Shown here: in pieces, positions 1 to 8,304 of the stretch
Position numbering within the stretch: the stretch's first letter is position 1
How the letters are laid out: every line of letters starts with the position of its first letter
DNA from: Chitinophagaceae bacterium
Lineage (GTDB): Bacteria > Bacteroidota > Bacteroidia > Chitinophagales > Chitinophagaceae
NCBI GenBank assembly: GCA_004322015.1
Contig: SCQT01000132.1
Location: forward strand, 1-53,124
Reading direction: 5' to 3'
DNA length: 53,124 nt
Notes under the pieces: generated by a model
Databases searched by the model: none
What the model was told of the DNA's origin: nothing
What the model saw: the letters and a program-made list of their open reading frames with translations, nothing else
Position numbers and translations under genes: made by a program

Positions 1-56
1 TTGACGATTGACGATTGACCATTAAACATTGACCCTTGACCCTTGACCATTGACAG
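1..56. repeat. Heptanucleotide tandem array (TTGACNN), 8 units
   Basis: Eight consecutive 7-base units lie in exact phase: TTGACGA twice, TTGACCA, TTAAACA, TTGACCC twice, TTGACCA, TTGACAG. The array lies just beyond the stop codon of dapF (minus strand) and may continue to the left of the window. The first five bases of the unit are mostly fixed and the last two drift. Confidence 0.9.
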
Positions 57-86
57 TTTTAGAATCTATAACATGAAACATAAGAA

Positions 87-872
87 CTATTTATTTAATT
101 CAATATCCGCTTCAAACACAAATTCAGCCGGTCCGCATAGCCAGATGTTCTCGTATTGTTTTTGATTAATCTTATCAAAACGAACTTCCAGTTCACCGCC
201 ATTGGTTGCAACCGGTATTTTATAGGAGCGATTTTGATTTCCGGACACCACCAATGCAGCGGCTGTCACTCCGGTGCCACAGGCTTTTGTTTCATCTTCC
301 ACTCCCCTTTCATAAGTCCTCACCAACAAATGGTTCGTTCCATATTCCACAAAGTTCACGTTGATCCCATCCTTTTTAAACCTTGCACTATTGCGAATGC
401 CCCTGCCCTCTTTCACCACATCCACATCACCTAAATGCTCCACATACTTCACATAATGCGGAGAACCGGTATTTAATATGGCAAAATCATCTCCGAATTC
501 CACCCCCTTCACATCACTCATCTTTAACTCGACCCAATTATCTTTTGTCAATACCGCTTCATGTATGCCGTCATACGCCATAAATTTCACTTTATCCTGA
601 GTGAGACCCAAACGATGTGCAAAAGCCACTATACATCTTCCTCCGTTGCCGCACATGGAACCTTCTTTCCCGTCCGAATTAAAATATTTCATCTCGAAGC
701 CTGCTTCCGGATGATCATTAAGCATCATCAGCCCATCCGCTCCCACACCAAAATGACGATTGCAAAGCAAAAGAATTTGTTCTTTTCCCAACCCGTTATA
801 CCTGTCATCTCTGTTATCCAGAATAATGAAATCATTGCCCACACCCTGATATTTAAAAAAATGAACGGTCAT
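87..872 (-). CDS. dapF: Diaminopimelate epimerase
   Basis: Converts LL-diaminopimelate to the meso form, the last shared step for lysine and peptidoglycan crosslinks, in the cytoplasm without a cofactor. At 261 residues it is slightly shorter than the E. coli protein. Both catalytic cysteines are visible: C74 in MCGNGGRC and C198 in KACGTG, each in the usual half-domain position. The N-terminal KYQGVGNDFI motif is typical. The ATG at 872 is preceded by a TATCTTTG promoter element. The gene lies downstream of the nucleoside phosphorylase on the same strand, separated by about 230 bp of repeats, so it is probably transcribed on its own. Confidence 0.96.
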   Translation of the reverse strand: MTVHFFKYQGVGNDFIILDNRDDRYNGLGKEQILLLCNRHFGVGADGLMMLNDHPEAGFEMKYFNSDGKEGSMCGNGGRCIVAFAHRLGLTQDKVKFMAYDGIHEAVLTKDNWVELKMSDVKGVEFGDDFAILNTGSPHYVKYVEHLGDVDVVKEGRGIRNSARFKKDGINVNFVEYGTNHLLVRTYERGVEDETKACGTGVTAAALVVSGNQNRSYKIPVATNGGELEVRFDKINQKQYENIWLCGPAEFVFEADIELNK

Positions 873-888
873 GCTTTAAAAGTTTCCG

Positions 889-896
889 CAAAGATA
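889..896 (-). promoter_or_regulatory. -7 promoter element of dapF (TATCTTTG)
   Basis: Reading the minus strand, TATCTTTG matches the Bacteroidota consensus TAnnTTTG exactly and lies 16 bases before the dapF start codon. No clear TTTG is seen 19-21 bases further upstream. Confidence 0.5.
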
Positions 897-946
897 AAGT
901 AAAGATAAAAGATAAAAGCGGAAAGGTTGAAGGTGATTAAGTATTT

Positions 947-1002
947 TATGGTTCTATGGTTCTATGGCTCTATTGTTTTATGGTTTTATGGTTTTATGGT
1001 CC
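947..1002. repeat. Octanucleotide tandem array (TATGGTTY), 7 units
   Basis: Seven 8-base units are in exact phase: TATGGTTC twice, TATGGCTC, TATTGTTT, TATGGTTT twice, TATGGTCC. The last unit runs into the palindrome at 1000-1015. It lies in the gap between dapF and the nucleoside phosphorylase. Confidence 0.9.
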
Positions 1003-1015
1003 CGAAAATTCGGGA
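1000..1015. repeat. Short palindrome TCCCGAA-AA-TTCGGGA
   Basis: A 7-bp perfect inverted repeat separated by two bases. It shares the (A)TCCCG...CGGGA(T) frame with the palindrome at 35699-35720, which suggests a small dispersed family of intergenic palindromes. Confidence 0.6.
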
Positions 1016-1063
1016 TGGTTTTGGAGTTCAAGGATTCACAATTCGCAGGAAATAAATCATCAT

Positions 1064-1112
1064 CACATCATAAATCACAGATCACAGATCATAAATCACA
1101 GATCATAGATCT
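1064..1112. repeat. Heptanucleotide tandem array (CAGATCA/TAAATCA), 7 units
   Basis: Seven in-phase 7-base units: CACATCA, TAAATCA, CAGATCA, CAGATCA, TAAATCA, CAGATCA, TAGATCT. The last two units carry the stop codon (1103-1105) and final codons of the nucleoside phosphorylase on the minus strand, so the array begins exactly where that gene ends. Confidence 0.85.
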
Positions 1113-1981
1113 AACAGGGTTTCCAACGATTTTGCAATCATTTTCTCAATCGCTTTTTTACTGTCTTTACTGAATTGATGAGTAGCCCGGTTAGCCACTA
1201 CGGTATTGATTGACAGACATTGATGCCCCATTAATTTCCCCAATCCGTAAATAGCCGATGTTTCCATTTCAAAATTCGTTATGCGAAAGTCCCGGTACCG
1301 GAAAGAAGAGAGCTTTTCCGGAAGATCAGGAAAGTTAACAGGTATTCTGAGCATACGCCCTTGGGGTGCATAAAATCCGGGGCAGGTAGCTGTTATTCCA
1401 TGGAAATATCCTGCTTTTATAAAAGCCTGTAAAAGATCATTGTTACCCTGGACTAAATACGGAATAATATGCTTTTTATACAAATCTGCATGTTCGATGA
1501 AGGTATTAATGATGATATCTTCCTCTCTGGTTTGCCCGAATTTATAATAATGCATCAGGTTATCCAACCCTAATCCATGGGAGGAAGCAATTAATCCATC
1601 GGTAGGAATATCCGGTTGCAATCCGCCGCAAGTACCCATCCTGACTATAGTTAAGGCAGTTAAATCCTTTTTAATAGTCCTGGCATCAAAATCAATATTC
1701 ACCAAAGCATCTAATTCGTTGAGGGTGATATCAATATTATCCGGACCAATTCCCGTTGAAACAACCGACAGTCTTTTCTTACCAATGTATCCGGTGTGGG
1801 TATTAAATTCACGGTGGGAGGAGCGGTGTTCAACCCTATCAAAATGTTTTGACACTTCAGGCACGCGTCCCGGATCACCCACAGTAATCACCAGAGGGGC
1901 TAATTCCCCGGGACACAGATCGAGATGATAAATAGCACCCCTGTCGTTTAAGATCATCTCAGATTCGGCGATACGATCCAT
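1103..1981 (-). CDS. Nucleoside phosphorylase (uridine phosphorylase-like, PNP/UDP family)
   Basis: Predicted to split a nucleoside with phosphate into free base and ribose-1-phosphate for salvage. The 292-residue protein has the family phosphate-binding motif GDPGRVPEV near residue 37, and NFEMETSAIYGLG near residue 236, which contributes the ribose-binding Glu-Met-Glu. The FEMETSA form is closer to uridine phosphorylase than to purine enzymes, but Bacteroidota members are somewhat longer and the substrate is not proven. The start is the ATG at 1981; an upstream TCAGTTTG differs from the promoter consensus by one base. It is transcribed divergently from the TerC gene. Confidence 0.85.
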   Translation of the reverse strand: MDRIAESEMILNDRGAIYHLDLCPGELAPLVITVGDPGRVPEVSKHFDRVEHRSSHREFNTHTGYIGKKRLSVVSTGIGPDNIDITLNELDALVNIDFDARTIKKDLTALTIVRMGTCGGLQPDIPTDGLIASSHGLGLDNLMHYYKFGQTREEDIIINTFIEHADLYKKHIIPYLVQGNNDLLQAFIKAGYFHGITATCPGFYAPQGRMLRIPVNFPDLPEKLSSFRYRDFRITNFEMETSAIYGLGKLMGHQCLSINTVVANRATHQFSKDSKKAIEKMIAKSLETLLDL

Positions 1982-2064
1982 AATAAAACTTTAAACCTTC
2001 TAAAACAGCAAACTGATGTGTAAAAATAAGACGTATTTACTATTTAAACTAAGATCAGAGAACG

Positions 2065-2072
2065 TATATTTG
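2065..2072 (+). promoter_or_regulatory. -7 promoter element of the TerC gene (TATATTTG)
   Basis: TATATTTG fits TAnnTTTG exactly, 20 bases before the ATG at 2093. It lies in the 111-bp divergent gap with the nucleoside phosphorylase. A -33 TTTG is not obvious. Confidence 0.5.
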
Positions 2073-2092
2073 CAACATACCCTTTTTCACCC

Positions 2093-3034
2093 ATGACCGC
2101 GAAAGAATGGACTTATCTCATTTTCGGAATCGTACTGCTTCTCGGACTGATTTTTGACCTGGGACTATTCAGCAAAAAATCTTCGGTGGTCTCTATCAAA
2201 AAAGCTTTAGTCCAGACACTTTTCTGGATAGGGTTATCTGTGGTATTTTTCGTTTTTGTCTGGTTTGAAGACGGGCATAATGACGCCATTAATTATATGA
2301 GCGCTTACCTGATGGAATGGTCCCTGTCCATGGACAATGTGTTTGTATTCATTCTTATTTTCAATTTCTTTAAAATTCAGGAAGATCATCTTGGGAGAAC
2401 GCTTCTGATAGGAATTCTTGCAGCCATCATTCTCCGGATCATCTTTATCACAATCGGCGTTGCTTTAGTACAACAATTTCACTGGATCCTTTACATTTTT
2501 GGCGTGTTACTGGTTTATACCGGCATTAAATTATTCATCACGAAAGAAGAGCACAGCTTTAATCCGGAGAATAATTTTGCTTATAAATTCATGAATAAAT
2601 ATCTCCGCCTTACTACAAAAGAACACGGGGGGAAATTTATTATCCGGCGGAAAGGAAAGGTTTATTTTACCATATTATCGGTAGTAGTTGCCATCCTGGC
2701 CCTTACGGATATTATTTTTGCATTGGATTCCATTCCTGCCGTATTTGCCATTACCCAATCTCCCCTGTTGATCTATACTTCCAATATTCTGGCAGTACTA
2801 GGGTTAAGATCATTATTCTTTTTGCTAAGGGGCGCCGCCGAAAAATTTGAATATCTTCAGCATGGCATTGCTATTGTCCTTATCTTCATAGGGCTCAAAA
2901 TGCTTATTGAGATATTTAAAATAGAAATGCCTGTGTACGTTTCATTAATTGTCATTGTGCTATGTCTGGCAGGTTCCATATTCATTTCATTATACAAAAA
3001 CAAAACTAAAAAAGCAATGGAGGAAGTACCTTAA
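2093..3034 (+). CDS. TerC/Alx family integral membrane protein
   Basis: A 313-residue polytopic inner-membrane protein with about eight or nine hydrophobic segments. The family hallmarks are visible: SMDNVFVFILIF around residue 80 (acidic Asp in a helix) and LTDIIFALDSIPAVFAIT around residue 204, a second acidic pair. Related proteins (TerC, Alx) are linked to manganese or other metal-ion homeostasis and to tellurite resistance; the ion is not shown by the sequence. The gene ends 14 bp before murF-alr on the same strand, so the two are probably co-transcribed. Confidence 0.88.
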   Translation: MTAKEWTYLIFGIVLLLGLIFDLGLFSKKSSVVSIKKALVQTLFWIGLSVVFFVFVWFEDGHNDAINYMSAYLMEWSLSMDNVFVFILIFNFFKIQEDHLGRTLLIGILAAIILRIIFITIGVALVQQFHWILYIFGVLLVYTGIKLFITKEEHSFNPENNFAYKFMNKYLRLTTKEHGGKFIIRRKGKVYFTILSVVVAILALTDIIFALDSIPAVFAITQSPLLIYTSNILAVLGLRSLFFLLRGAAEKFEYLQHGIAIVLIFIGLKMLIEIFKIEMPVYVSLIVIVLCLAGSIFISLYKNKTKKAMEEVP

Positions 3035-3048
3035 CGGGAAATAAACTT

Positions 3049-5607
3049 ATGGCAACCTATTCGATCGAAGAAATAGCTAAAATTGTAAAGGCAGAAGTAA
3101 AACCGCCCGTGGAAGCCGGTAATATCACCCACTTGCTGACTGACAGCCGCAAACTTGCTTATCCGGGATCCACTTTATTTGTCGCCCTTGTTACCTCAAA
3201 TCGTAATGGGCATCAATTCATCCCGGCATTATATCAAAAAGGGGTACGCAACTTTTTGGTCGGCGAAGAGTATAACAGAGAAGAATTTCCCCATGCCAAT
3301 TTTCTCAAAGTTCCGGATACATTACAGGCACTGCAGAACCTGGCGGCGTTTCACAGAAAAAGATTCCAGATCCCGGTAATCGGAATCACGGGAAGCAACG
3401 GTAAAACCATAGTCAAAGAATGGCTCTTCCAGCTTTTGCACGAAGATTACAGGATTGTACGAAGTCCGCGTAGTTATAATTCGCAGATCGGCGTGCCGCT
3501 CTCCGTATGGCAAATGGAACCTGAAAATACCCTCGCCATCATTGAAGCGGGTATATCACAGCCGGGCGAGATGACCCATCTGGAAAAAATTATTCAACCA
3601 ACTATCGGTATTTTTACAAATATCGGGGATGCGCATAATGAGGGATTCCTGAACATCCTGCAAAAAATCCGGGAGAAATTAGTGTTGTTCATACATTCAA
3701 AAGTATTGATCTACTGCAAAGACTATCCCCAACTGCATGAAAGTATTTTACAATTTCACGGACAAATGCGTCGCAATGAAAACAGTGACGAAAAGCCATT
3801 GCAACTATTTACCTGGTCTCATAAGACGGAAGCGGATTTAAAAATAACAGGGATCCGGCTTTTTGAAGAAAATAATCAGGCACCCGGAAGAAACACGGGA
3901 TACACCCGTATAGATGCAGTTTACAAAGAGAAGGCCGTTTATATACAAATACCTTTTACCGACCAGGGGTCCATAGAAAATGCCATACATTGCTGGTGTG
4001 TGATGCTGTTGTTTAAAACAGATGAAGCAATGATCCTGGAAAGAATGTGGCAGTTGGCGCCCATTGCAATGAGGCTTGAATTAAAGCAGGCTGTGAATGA
4101 TTGCTCCATCATAAATGACAGCTATAATTCTGATTTCAACTCCCTGTCCATTGCATTAGATTTTTTATCACAACAAAAACAACATCTTAAGAAAACGCTG
4201 ATCCTGAGCGACATACTGCAAAGCGGAAGAAACAATGCTAATCTGTATGCTGAGGTTGCAGAATTGTTAAAGCAAAAAGGTATTAGCAAATTAATCGGAA
4301 TAGGTAAAAACATCAGTAAAGAAAAAAATATTTTTTTAAAAAATAAAGAGTTGTCTTCCAGCTTTTATACTGATACCGATGCATTTATTTCCGGATACCA
4401 ATCGGATACGGATGTTAATTTGCTATTTCATGATGAGACCATACTTTTAAAAGGCGCCCGCATATTTGAATTTGAGCGTATCAGCAATTTACTCGAACAG
4501 AAAACACACCAGACTGTCCTGGAAATTAACCTGAATGCGTTAGCCAACAATATCCGGGTGTATCAGTCATTGCTCAGGCCTCCTGTGAAAATGATGGCGA
4601 TGGTGAAAGCTTTTTCGTATGGAAGCGGAAGTTACGAGATAGCGAATCAGCTTCAATTTCAAGGTATAGATTATTTAGCAGTCGCTTATGCGGACGAAGG
4701 AGTGGAACTGAGAAAAAGAGGTATTACATTGCCCATCATGGTCATGAGTCCGGAAGTTCATGCATTCCGTTCTATCATACAATGGCAGTTGGAACCTGAA
4801 ATCTATTCCCTGAATTTATTAAAATTATTTACCGGGGCAATGAACGATCTAAAAAAGAATCATTACCCGGTTCATATAAAGTTAGATACCGGAATGCACC
4901 GTCTGGGCTTTTCTCCGGAGGATATTCCATCATTAATACAACTATTAAAACAGAATGAATCCCTAAAGATAGTCTCTGTTTTCAGCCATCTGGCAGCCAG
5001 CGACGAACCGGATCAAAAGACTTTTACTTTAGAACAAGCCCGCAGGTTTGAAGATATGAGCGGCCCGATCATGAGATCGCTGTCTTATCCAGTCCTCCGT
5101 CATCTTGCCAATTCTGCAGCCATCAGCAGCTATCCTGAACTGCAGTATGATATGGTGAGGTTAGGGATCGGAATGTTCGGGATTGATCATTCAGGACATA
5201 TACAGCAAAAACTTGAAGCAGTCAGTACTTTAAAGACCACTATTTCCCAGTTAAGGAAAGTACGGGCAGGCGAGACAGTCGGTTACGGGAGGAATGGGAA
5301 AGTTGATACAGATAAAATAATCGCCACCATTCCTGTCGGATACGCAGATGGCTTGCATCGAACCCTTGGGAACGGGAAAGGAAAATTATCAGTCCATGGA
5401 AAATCAGCTCCTGTAATTGGAAATATATGTATGGATATGCTGATGATAGATGTAACCAATATAACGGATGCTAAAGAAGGAGACCCGGTGGTGGTATTCG
5501 GAAAAGAACCTTCCATACAGGAAGTGGCGGCGTGGGCCGGCACCATCCCCTACGAAATCATGACAGGTATTTCTCAAAGAGTAAAAAGGATCTATGTGCA
5601 GGAATAG
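3049..5607 (+). CDS. murF/alr: Bifunctional UDP-MurNAc-tripeptide:D-Ala-D-Ala ligase / alanine racemase
   Basis: A fusion of two cell-wall enzymes that act on the same metabolite line. Residues 1 to about 480 are MurF, which adds D-Ala-D-Ala to the UDP-MurNAc-tripeptide. Its ATP loop GITGSNGKT is at 112-120. Residues from about 486 to 852 are a fold-III PLP alanine racemase that makes D-alanine. The PLP lysine is K520 in MVKAFSYGSG, the second catalytic tyrosine is in VGYGRNG, and VGYADG and ICMDML motifs follow. Both halves look intact. This fusion is known in Bacteroidota. The gene stops only 6 bp from the convergent T9SS-domain gene, leaving no room for a separate terminator. Confidence 0.96.
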   Translation: MATYSIEEIAKIVKAEVKPPVEAGNITHLLTDSRKLAYPGSTLFVALVTSNRNGHQFIPALYQKGVRNFLVGEEYNREEFPHANFLKVPDTLQALQNLAAFHRKRFQIPVIGITGSNGKTIVKEWLFQLLHEDYRIVRSPRSYNSQIGVPLSVWQMEPENTLAIIEAGISQPGEMTHLEKIIQPTIGIFTNIGDAHNEGFLNILQKIREKLVLFIHSKVLIYCKDYPQLHESILQFHGQMRRNENSDEKPLQLFTWSHKTEADLKITGIRLFEENNQAPGRNTGYTRIDAVYKEKAVYIQIPFTDQGSIENAIHCWCVMLLFKTDEAMILERMWQLAPIAMRLELKQAVNDCSIINDSYNSDFNSLSIALDFLSQQKQHLKKTLILSDILQSGRNNANLYAEVAELLKQKGISKLIGIGKNISKEKNIFLKNKELSSSFYTDTDAFISGYQSDTDVNLLFHDETILLKGARIFEFERISNLLEQKTHQTVLEINLNALANNIRVYQSLLRPPVKMMAMVKAFSYGSGSYEIANQLQFQGIDYLAVAYADEGVELRKRGITLPIMVMSPEVHAFRSIIQWQLEPEIYSLNLLKLFTGAMNDLKKNHYPVHIKLDTGMHRLGFSPEDIPSLIQLLKQNESLKIVSVFSHLAASDEPDQKTFTLEQARRFEDMSGPIMRSLSYPVLRHLANSAAISSYPELQYDMVRLGIGMFGIDHSGHIQQKLEAVSTLKTTISQLRKVRAGETVGYGRNGKVDTDKIIATIPVGYADGLHRTLGNGKGKLSVHGKSAPVIGNICMDMLMIDVTNITDAKEGDPVVVFGKEPSIQEVAAWAGTIPYEIMTGISQRVKRIYVQE

Positions 5608-5613
5608 ATGAGT

Positions 5614-6297
5614 TCACTTCCTCTTTATCTTATGTATAAATTTCTCCATCACCGAACCCTCATTGGTGGTGTCATTTACCTGCAGGAAATAAACACCCGG
5701 CTTCAGATCGCCTACATAAATGCTTTCCATGTTGGCTCCTTCTTTCATATTCACAACAAATGTTTTCAGTACATTTCCCGAAATATCCGATACCAGCACA
5801 CTGGCAAAAGAAGCCTTTGGAGATATGATAGCAAAGTGCAATTCCGTCTCCTTCGCGGCAGACCGGATGCCGGTCAGTTCCAAAGAAATAATGGGCTTGA
5901 AAGCAGAGATCACCGGTGTTTGAAACTGTTTACCGGAGGAATCCACTTCTTTCAGCCTGTAAAACATTTTGCCGCCTACCGGTTTAGGATCATCAAAATA
6001 ATAATGCTGTGATGAATGGCTGTTGCCAACGCTGTGCGCAGTGCCTATCACAAAAAAATGCAGGCTGTCCAACGAACGTTCTATCTCAAAACGCTCATTA
6101 TTTTTTTCAGTAGCTGTAACCCAATGAAGGCTTACCACCTGTCTCGCAGGCTCATATTTAGCGGTAAAAAGTATTATTTTTACCGGTAAGATCTTTTTAT
6201 GCCCCGAACCATTATTCAAAGAGGAAGCCGTGCCGAAGGTATTAAATATACCAACTGATAAAACAGTAATGACTAATATTTTAATTATTTTTCTCAT
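5614..6297 (-). CDS. Small secreted protein with T9SS type A C-terminal sorting domain
   Basis: A 227-residue protein of unknown function. It starts with a signal peptide (MRKIIKILVITVLSVGIFNTFG). A fibronectin-like strand region follows with HWVTATEKNNERFEIERS and FYRLKEVDSSGK, common in Bacteroidota secreted proteins. The C-terminus (DISGNVLKTF ... LKPGVYFLQV ... KFI) resembles a type A signal for the type IX secretion system. The ATG at 6297 is chosen because it opens the signal peptide and because ATGA overlaps the stop of the upstream YpdA gene by 4 bases. Without further domains it may be an adhesin-like or structural surface protein. Confidence 0.8.
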   Translation of the reverse strand: MRKIIKILVITVLSVGIFNTFGTASSLNNGSGHKKILPVKIILFTAKYEPARQVVSLHWVTATEKNNERFEIERSLDSLHFFVIGTAHSVGNSHSSQHYYFDDPKPVGGKMFYRLKEVDSSGKQFQTPVISAFKPIISLELTGIRSAAKETELHFAIISPKASFASVLVSDISGNVLKTFVVNMKEGANMESIYVGDLKPGVYFLQVNDTTNEGSVMEKFIHKIKRK

Positions 6298-7253
6298 GGC
6301 TTCCCGGTAATTCTTTCGATGATCTTCCCTGCATGTGCTCTCGAATTTTCGATAAACCAGACATGCGTATCCATTCCGCCGCAAACCACCCCTGCAAGGA
6401 AAATATTTTTCATATTAGTTTCCATGGTATCAGGATTATATGCAGGATATTTCCTTTCATCCTCGGACAATTTAATACCCGCTCTTTCTAAAAATGAAAA
6501 GTCGGGTTGGTACCCTGTCATAGCGATTACATAATCATTCGGAATAGTTATTTTTCCATTGGGTGTGTAGATATCCGCTTCCTTTTCTCTTATTTCCAGC
6601 AAACGGGAATTAAAATAAGCCTTCACGCAACCTTCTTTGATACGGTTTTCAATATCCGGTTTTTTCCAATATTTGACCCGTTTCCCAATCACCCCTCCTC
6701 TCACCACCATCGTGACTTCCGCTCCTTTCCTCCATGTTTCCAAAGCCGCATCCACCGCAGAATTATTAGCACCGACTACTATCACTTTTTGCATGGCATA
6801 AAAATGGGGGTCCGCATAATAATGCCTGACTTTGGGTAATTCTTCGCCCCGGATGTTTAACAAATTCGGTATATCATAAAATCCTGTGGCGATAATCACA
6901 TGCCGGGCCTGGTAACTGCTTTTGTTAGTCTTAATGATATAATGATCTCCATCTCCTTTTATATCTTCCACTCTTTCAAACAAATGAATATTTATATGAT
7001 TGGAAGTGGCAGCTCTTCTGTAATATTCTAATGCTTCGGGTCTTGTAGGTTTGGGATTATTACTGACAAAAGGTATGCCACCGATTTCAAGCAATTCAGA
7101 AGTTGAGAAGAAAGTCATATTGGCCGGATAATGGTATAATGAATTGACCAGGCATCCTTTCTCCACAATTAAATAAGAAAGATCCGCTTTCCGTGCTTCC
7201 AGAGCGCAGGCTAATCCTATAGGACCGCCTCCGATGATTAATATATCAAACAT
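6294..7253 (-). CDS. ypdA: YpdA-family FAD/NAD(P)-dependent oxidoreductase (putative bacillithiol disulfide reductase)
   Basis: A 319-residue two-dinucleotide-domain flavoprotein. The FAD-binding GGGPIGLACA lies at the N-terminus (about 8-17), ATGFYD follows, then a second nucleotide fold VVGANNSAVDAAL near residue 158. A C-terminal FLAGVVCGG segment closes the FAD site. It lacks a thioredoxin-reductase CxxC pair, which is usual for YpdA. Family members reduce bacillithiol disulfide with NADPH in Firmicutes and are widespread in Bacteroidota. No bacillithiol synthesis gene is in this window, so the substrate is inferred. It overlaps the T9SS-domain gene by 4 bases and is presumably translated with it. 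Confidence 0.85.
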   Translation of the reverse strand: MFDILIIGGGPIGLACALEARKADLSYLIVEKGCLVNSLYHYPANMTFFSTSELLEIGGIPFVSNNPKPTRPEALEYYRRAATSNHINIHLFERVEDIKGDGDHYIIKTNKSSYQARHVIIATGFYDIPNLLNIRGEELPKVRHYYADPHFYAMQKVIVVGANNSAVDAALETWRKGAEVTMVVRGGVIGKRVKYWKKPDIENRIKEGCVKAYFNSRLLEIREKEADIYTPNGKITIPNDYVIAMTGYQPDFSFLERAGIKLSEDERKYPAYNPDTMETNMKNIFLAGVVCGGMDTHVWFIENSRAHAGKIIERITGKP

Positions 7254-7283
7254 AGATACTCAAGATAAATGTAAAAAGATAAA

Positions 7284-7332
7284 AATTATTGTTTCGAGTT
7301 TCGGGTTTCGAGTTTATTGTTTAGTATTTACA
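7284..7332. repeat. Heptanucleotide tandem array (GTTTNNN), 7 units
   Basis: In-phase 7-base units AATTATT, GTTTCGA, GTTTCGG, GTTTCGA, GTTTATT, GTTTAGT, ATTTACA. The fixed core GTTT is the reverse complement of the AAAC core of the array at 7385-7419, so the two can face each other as inverted arms. Confidence 0.85.
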
Positions 7333-7384
7333 GTCAAAGAAATTTCAAATATCAGCATAGTATTATCAAATTAAACAATTTCAC

Positions 7385-7419
7385 GCAAACAACAAACATA
7401 AAACAGTAAACACAAAACA
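7385..7419. repeat. Heptanucleotide tandem array (NNAAACA), 5 units
   Basis: In-phase units GCAAACA, ACAAACA, TAAAACA, GTAAACA, CAAAACA, ending 5 bases from the stop codon of the AlaX gene. It forms an inverted counterpart of the GTTT array about 50 bases away. Confidence 0.85.
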
Positions 7420-7424
7420 AAGGA

Positions 7425-8159
7425 CTACCCTGCTTCATAACTTATCCTGATCTTCCCTTTTTTATGCTTTATATGCCTAATTTTTAAAAAATCCAGTTCT
7501 CCCGTATGATGCAAATGAGTCCCTCCGCAGGGATAAGCCAGGTAATCACCGATCTTTACTAATCTTAACGGTCTGTCTTCCGGTATAACAAATCCGGCAG
7601 GTTTGAACGCCTGCTTAAATAAAAGATCATCTCCTTGAACTATTTTTGTAGTTATTTTGAGTTGTCTTTGAACATCCTCCTTTAAAGCTTCGTTAATGTT
7701 ATTTTCAGCAATTTCAGGGATATCTTCCGAGGGTTCAAATTCAACATAGGCGCCTTGTTGATAATGGAACCCCTTTACCGGAATAAGGGGCAATTTTAAC
7801 TTTTCGTAAATCACGGAAGATAATAAGTGGCCTCCGGTATGAAGCCTGGTATTTTTCAACCGGTGATCTTTATCAATAGAAATGGTAACCGGATCACCGG
7901 GTTTAAATTCCACCTGATCCTTTTCATAATACAGCCTCACATGATGATTAATCAATAATACATGTATCACGGGAACGACGTGGCCGGGCATATCAGCCAC
8001 CGTTCCTTTATCAGGCTCCTGCCCGCCTCCGCCGGGATAAAAAATGGTTTCATTTGTTTCTATGTAAGTGCCATTCTCATCCTCGTCAAAAGCTGAGACC
8101 AATGTGCTCAATTCCCACTGAAACGTATCTGAGAGAAATAATAATTCGGTCCTTGCCAT
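7425..8159 (-). CDS. alaX: Alanyl-tRNA editing protein, AlaX type
   Basis: A free-standing editing domain that hydrolyses mischarged Ser- or Gly-tRNA(Ala). Of its 244 residues, the zinc-binding motifs are visible: LHTGGHLL (HxxxH) near residue 100 and PCGGTHL near residue 211. The N-terminal beta-barrel with FYPGGGGQ matches the part of alanyl-tRNA synthetase that precedes the editing core, so this resembles the longer AlaX forms. It is probably a single-gene unit: repeats fill both flanks and a TAATTTTG promoter element lies just upstream. Confidence 0.9.
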   Translation of the reverse strand: MARTELLFLSDTFQWELSTLVSAFDEDENGTYIETNETIFYPGGGGQEPDKGTVADMPGHVVPVIHVLLINHHVRLYYEKDQVEFKPGDPVTISIDKDHRLKNTRLHTGGHLLSSVIYEKLKLPLIPVKGFHYQQGAYVEFEPSEDIPEIAENNINEALKEDVQRQLKITTKIVQGDDLLFKQAFKPAGFVIPEDRPLRLVKIGDYLAYPCGGTHLHHTGELDFLKIRHIKHKKGKIRISYEAG

Positions 8160-8169
8160 ATTTCTCAGG

Positions 8170-8177
8170 CAAAATTA
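8170..8177 (-). promoter_or_regulatory. -7 promoter element of alaX (TAATTTTG)
   Basis: On the minus strand TAATTTTG fits TAnnTTTG, 10 bases before the start codon, which implies a very short leader. No -33 TTTG is seen at the normal distance. Confidence 0.35.
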
Positions 8178-8240
8178 CGAAAGAAGAGAGAAACCTTTAC
8201 CTTAAATTCACCGTATTGCTATTATTCTGCAATATAGTCC

Positions 8241-8272
8241 ATCAATAAATCAATAAATCATTAACGTCAAAC
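8241..8272. repeat. Octanucleotide tandem array (ATCAATAA), 3-4 units
   Basis: ATCAATAA twice, then ATCATTAA and a diverged CGTCAAAC, in 8-base phase, between the start of alaX and the stop of the AAA+ gene. Confidence 0.65.
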
Positions 8273-8304
8273 ACCTTAACTTCCATTTACTGCAATGATT
8301 ACTT

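Noticed and set aside
1-1112. CRISPR-like repeats
   Set aside because: Units of 7-8 bases without spacers, repeats not 23-48 bases long, and no cas genes in the window.
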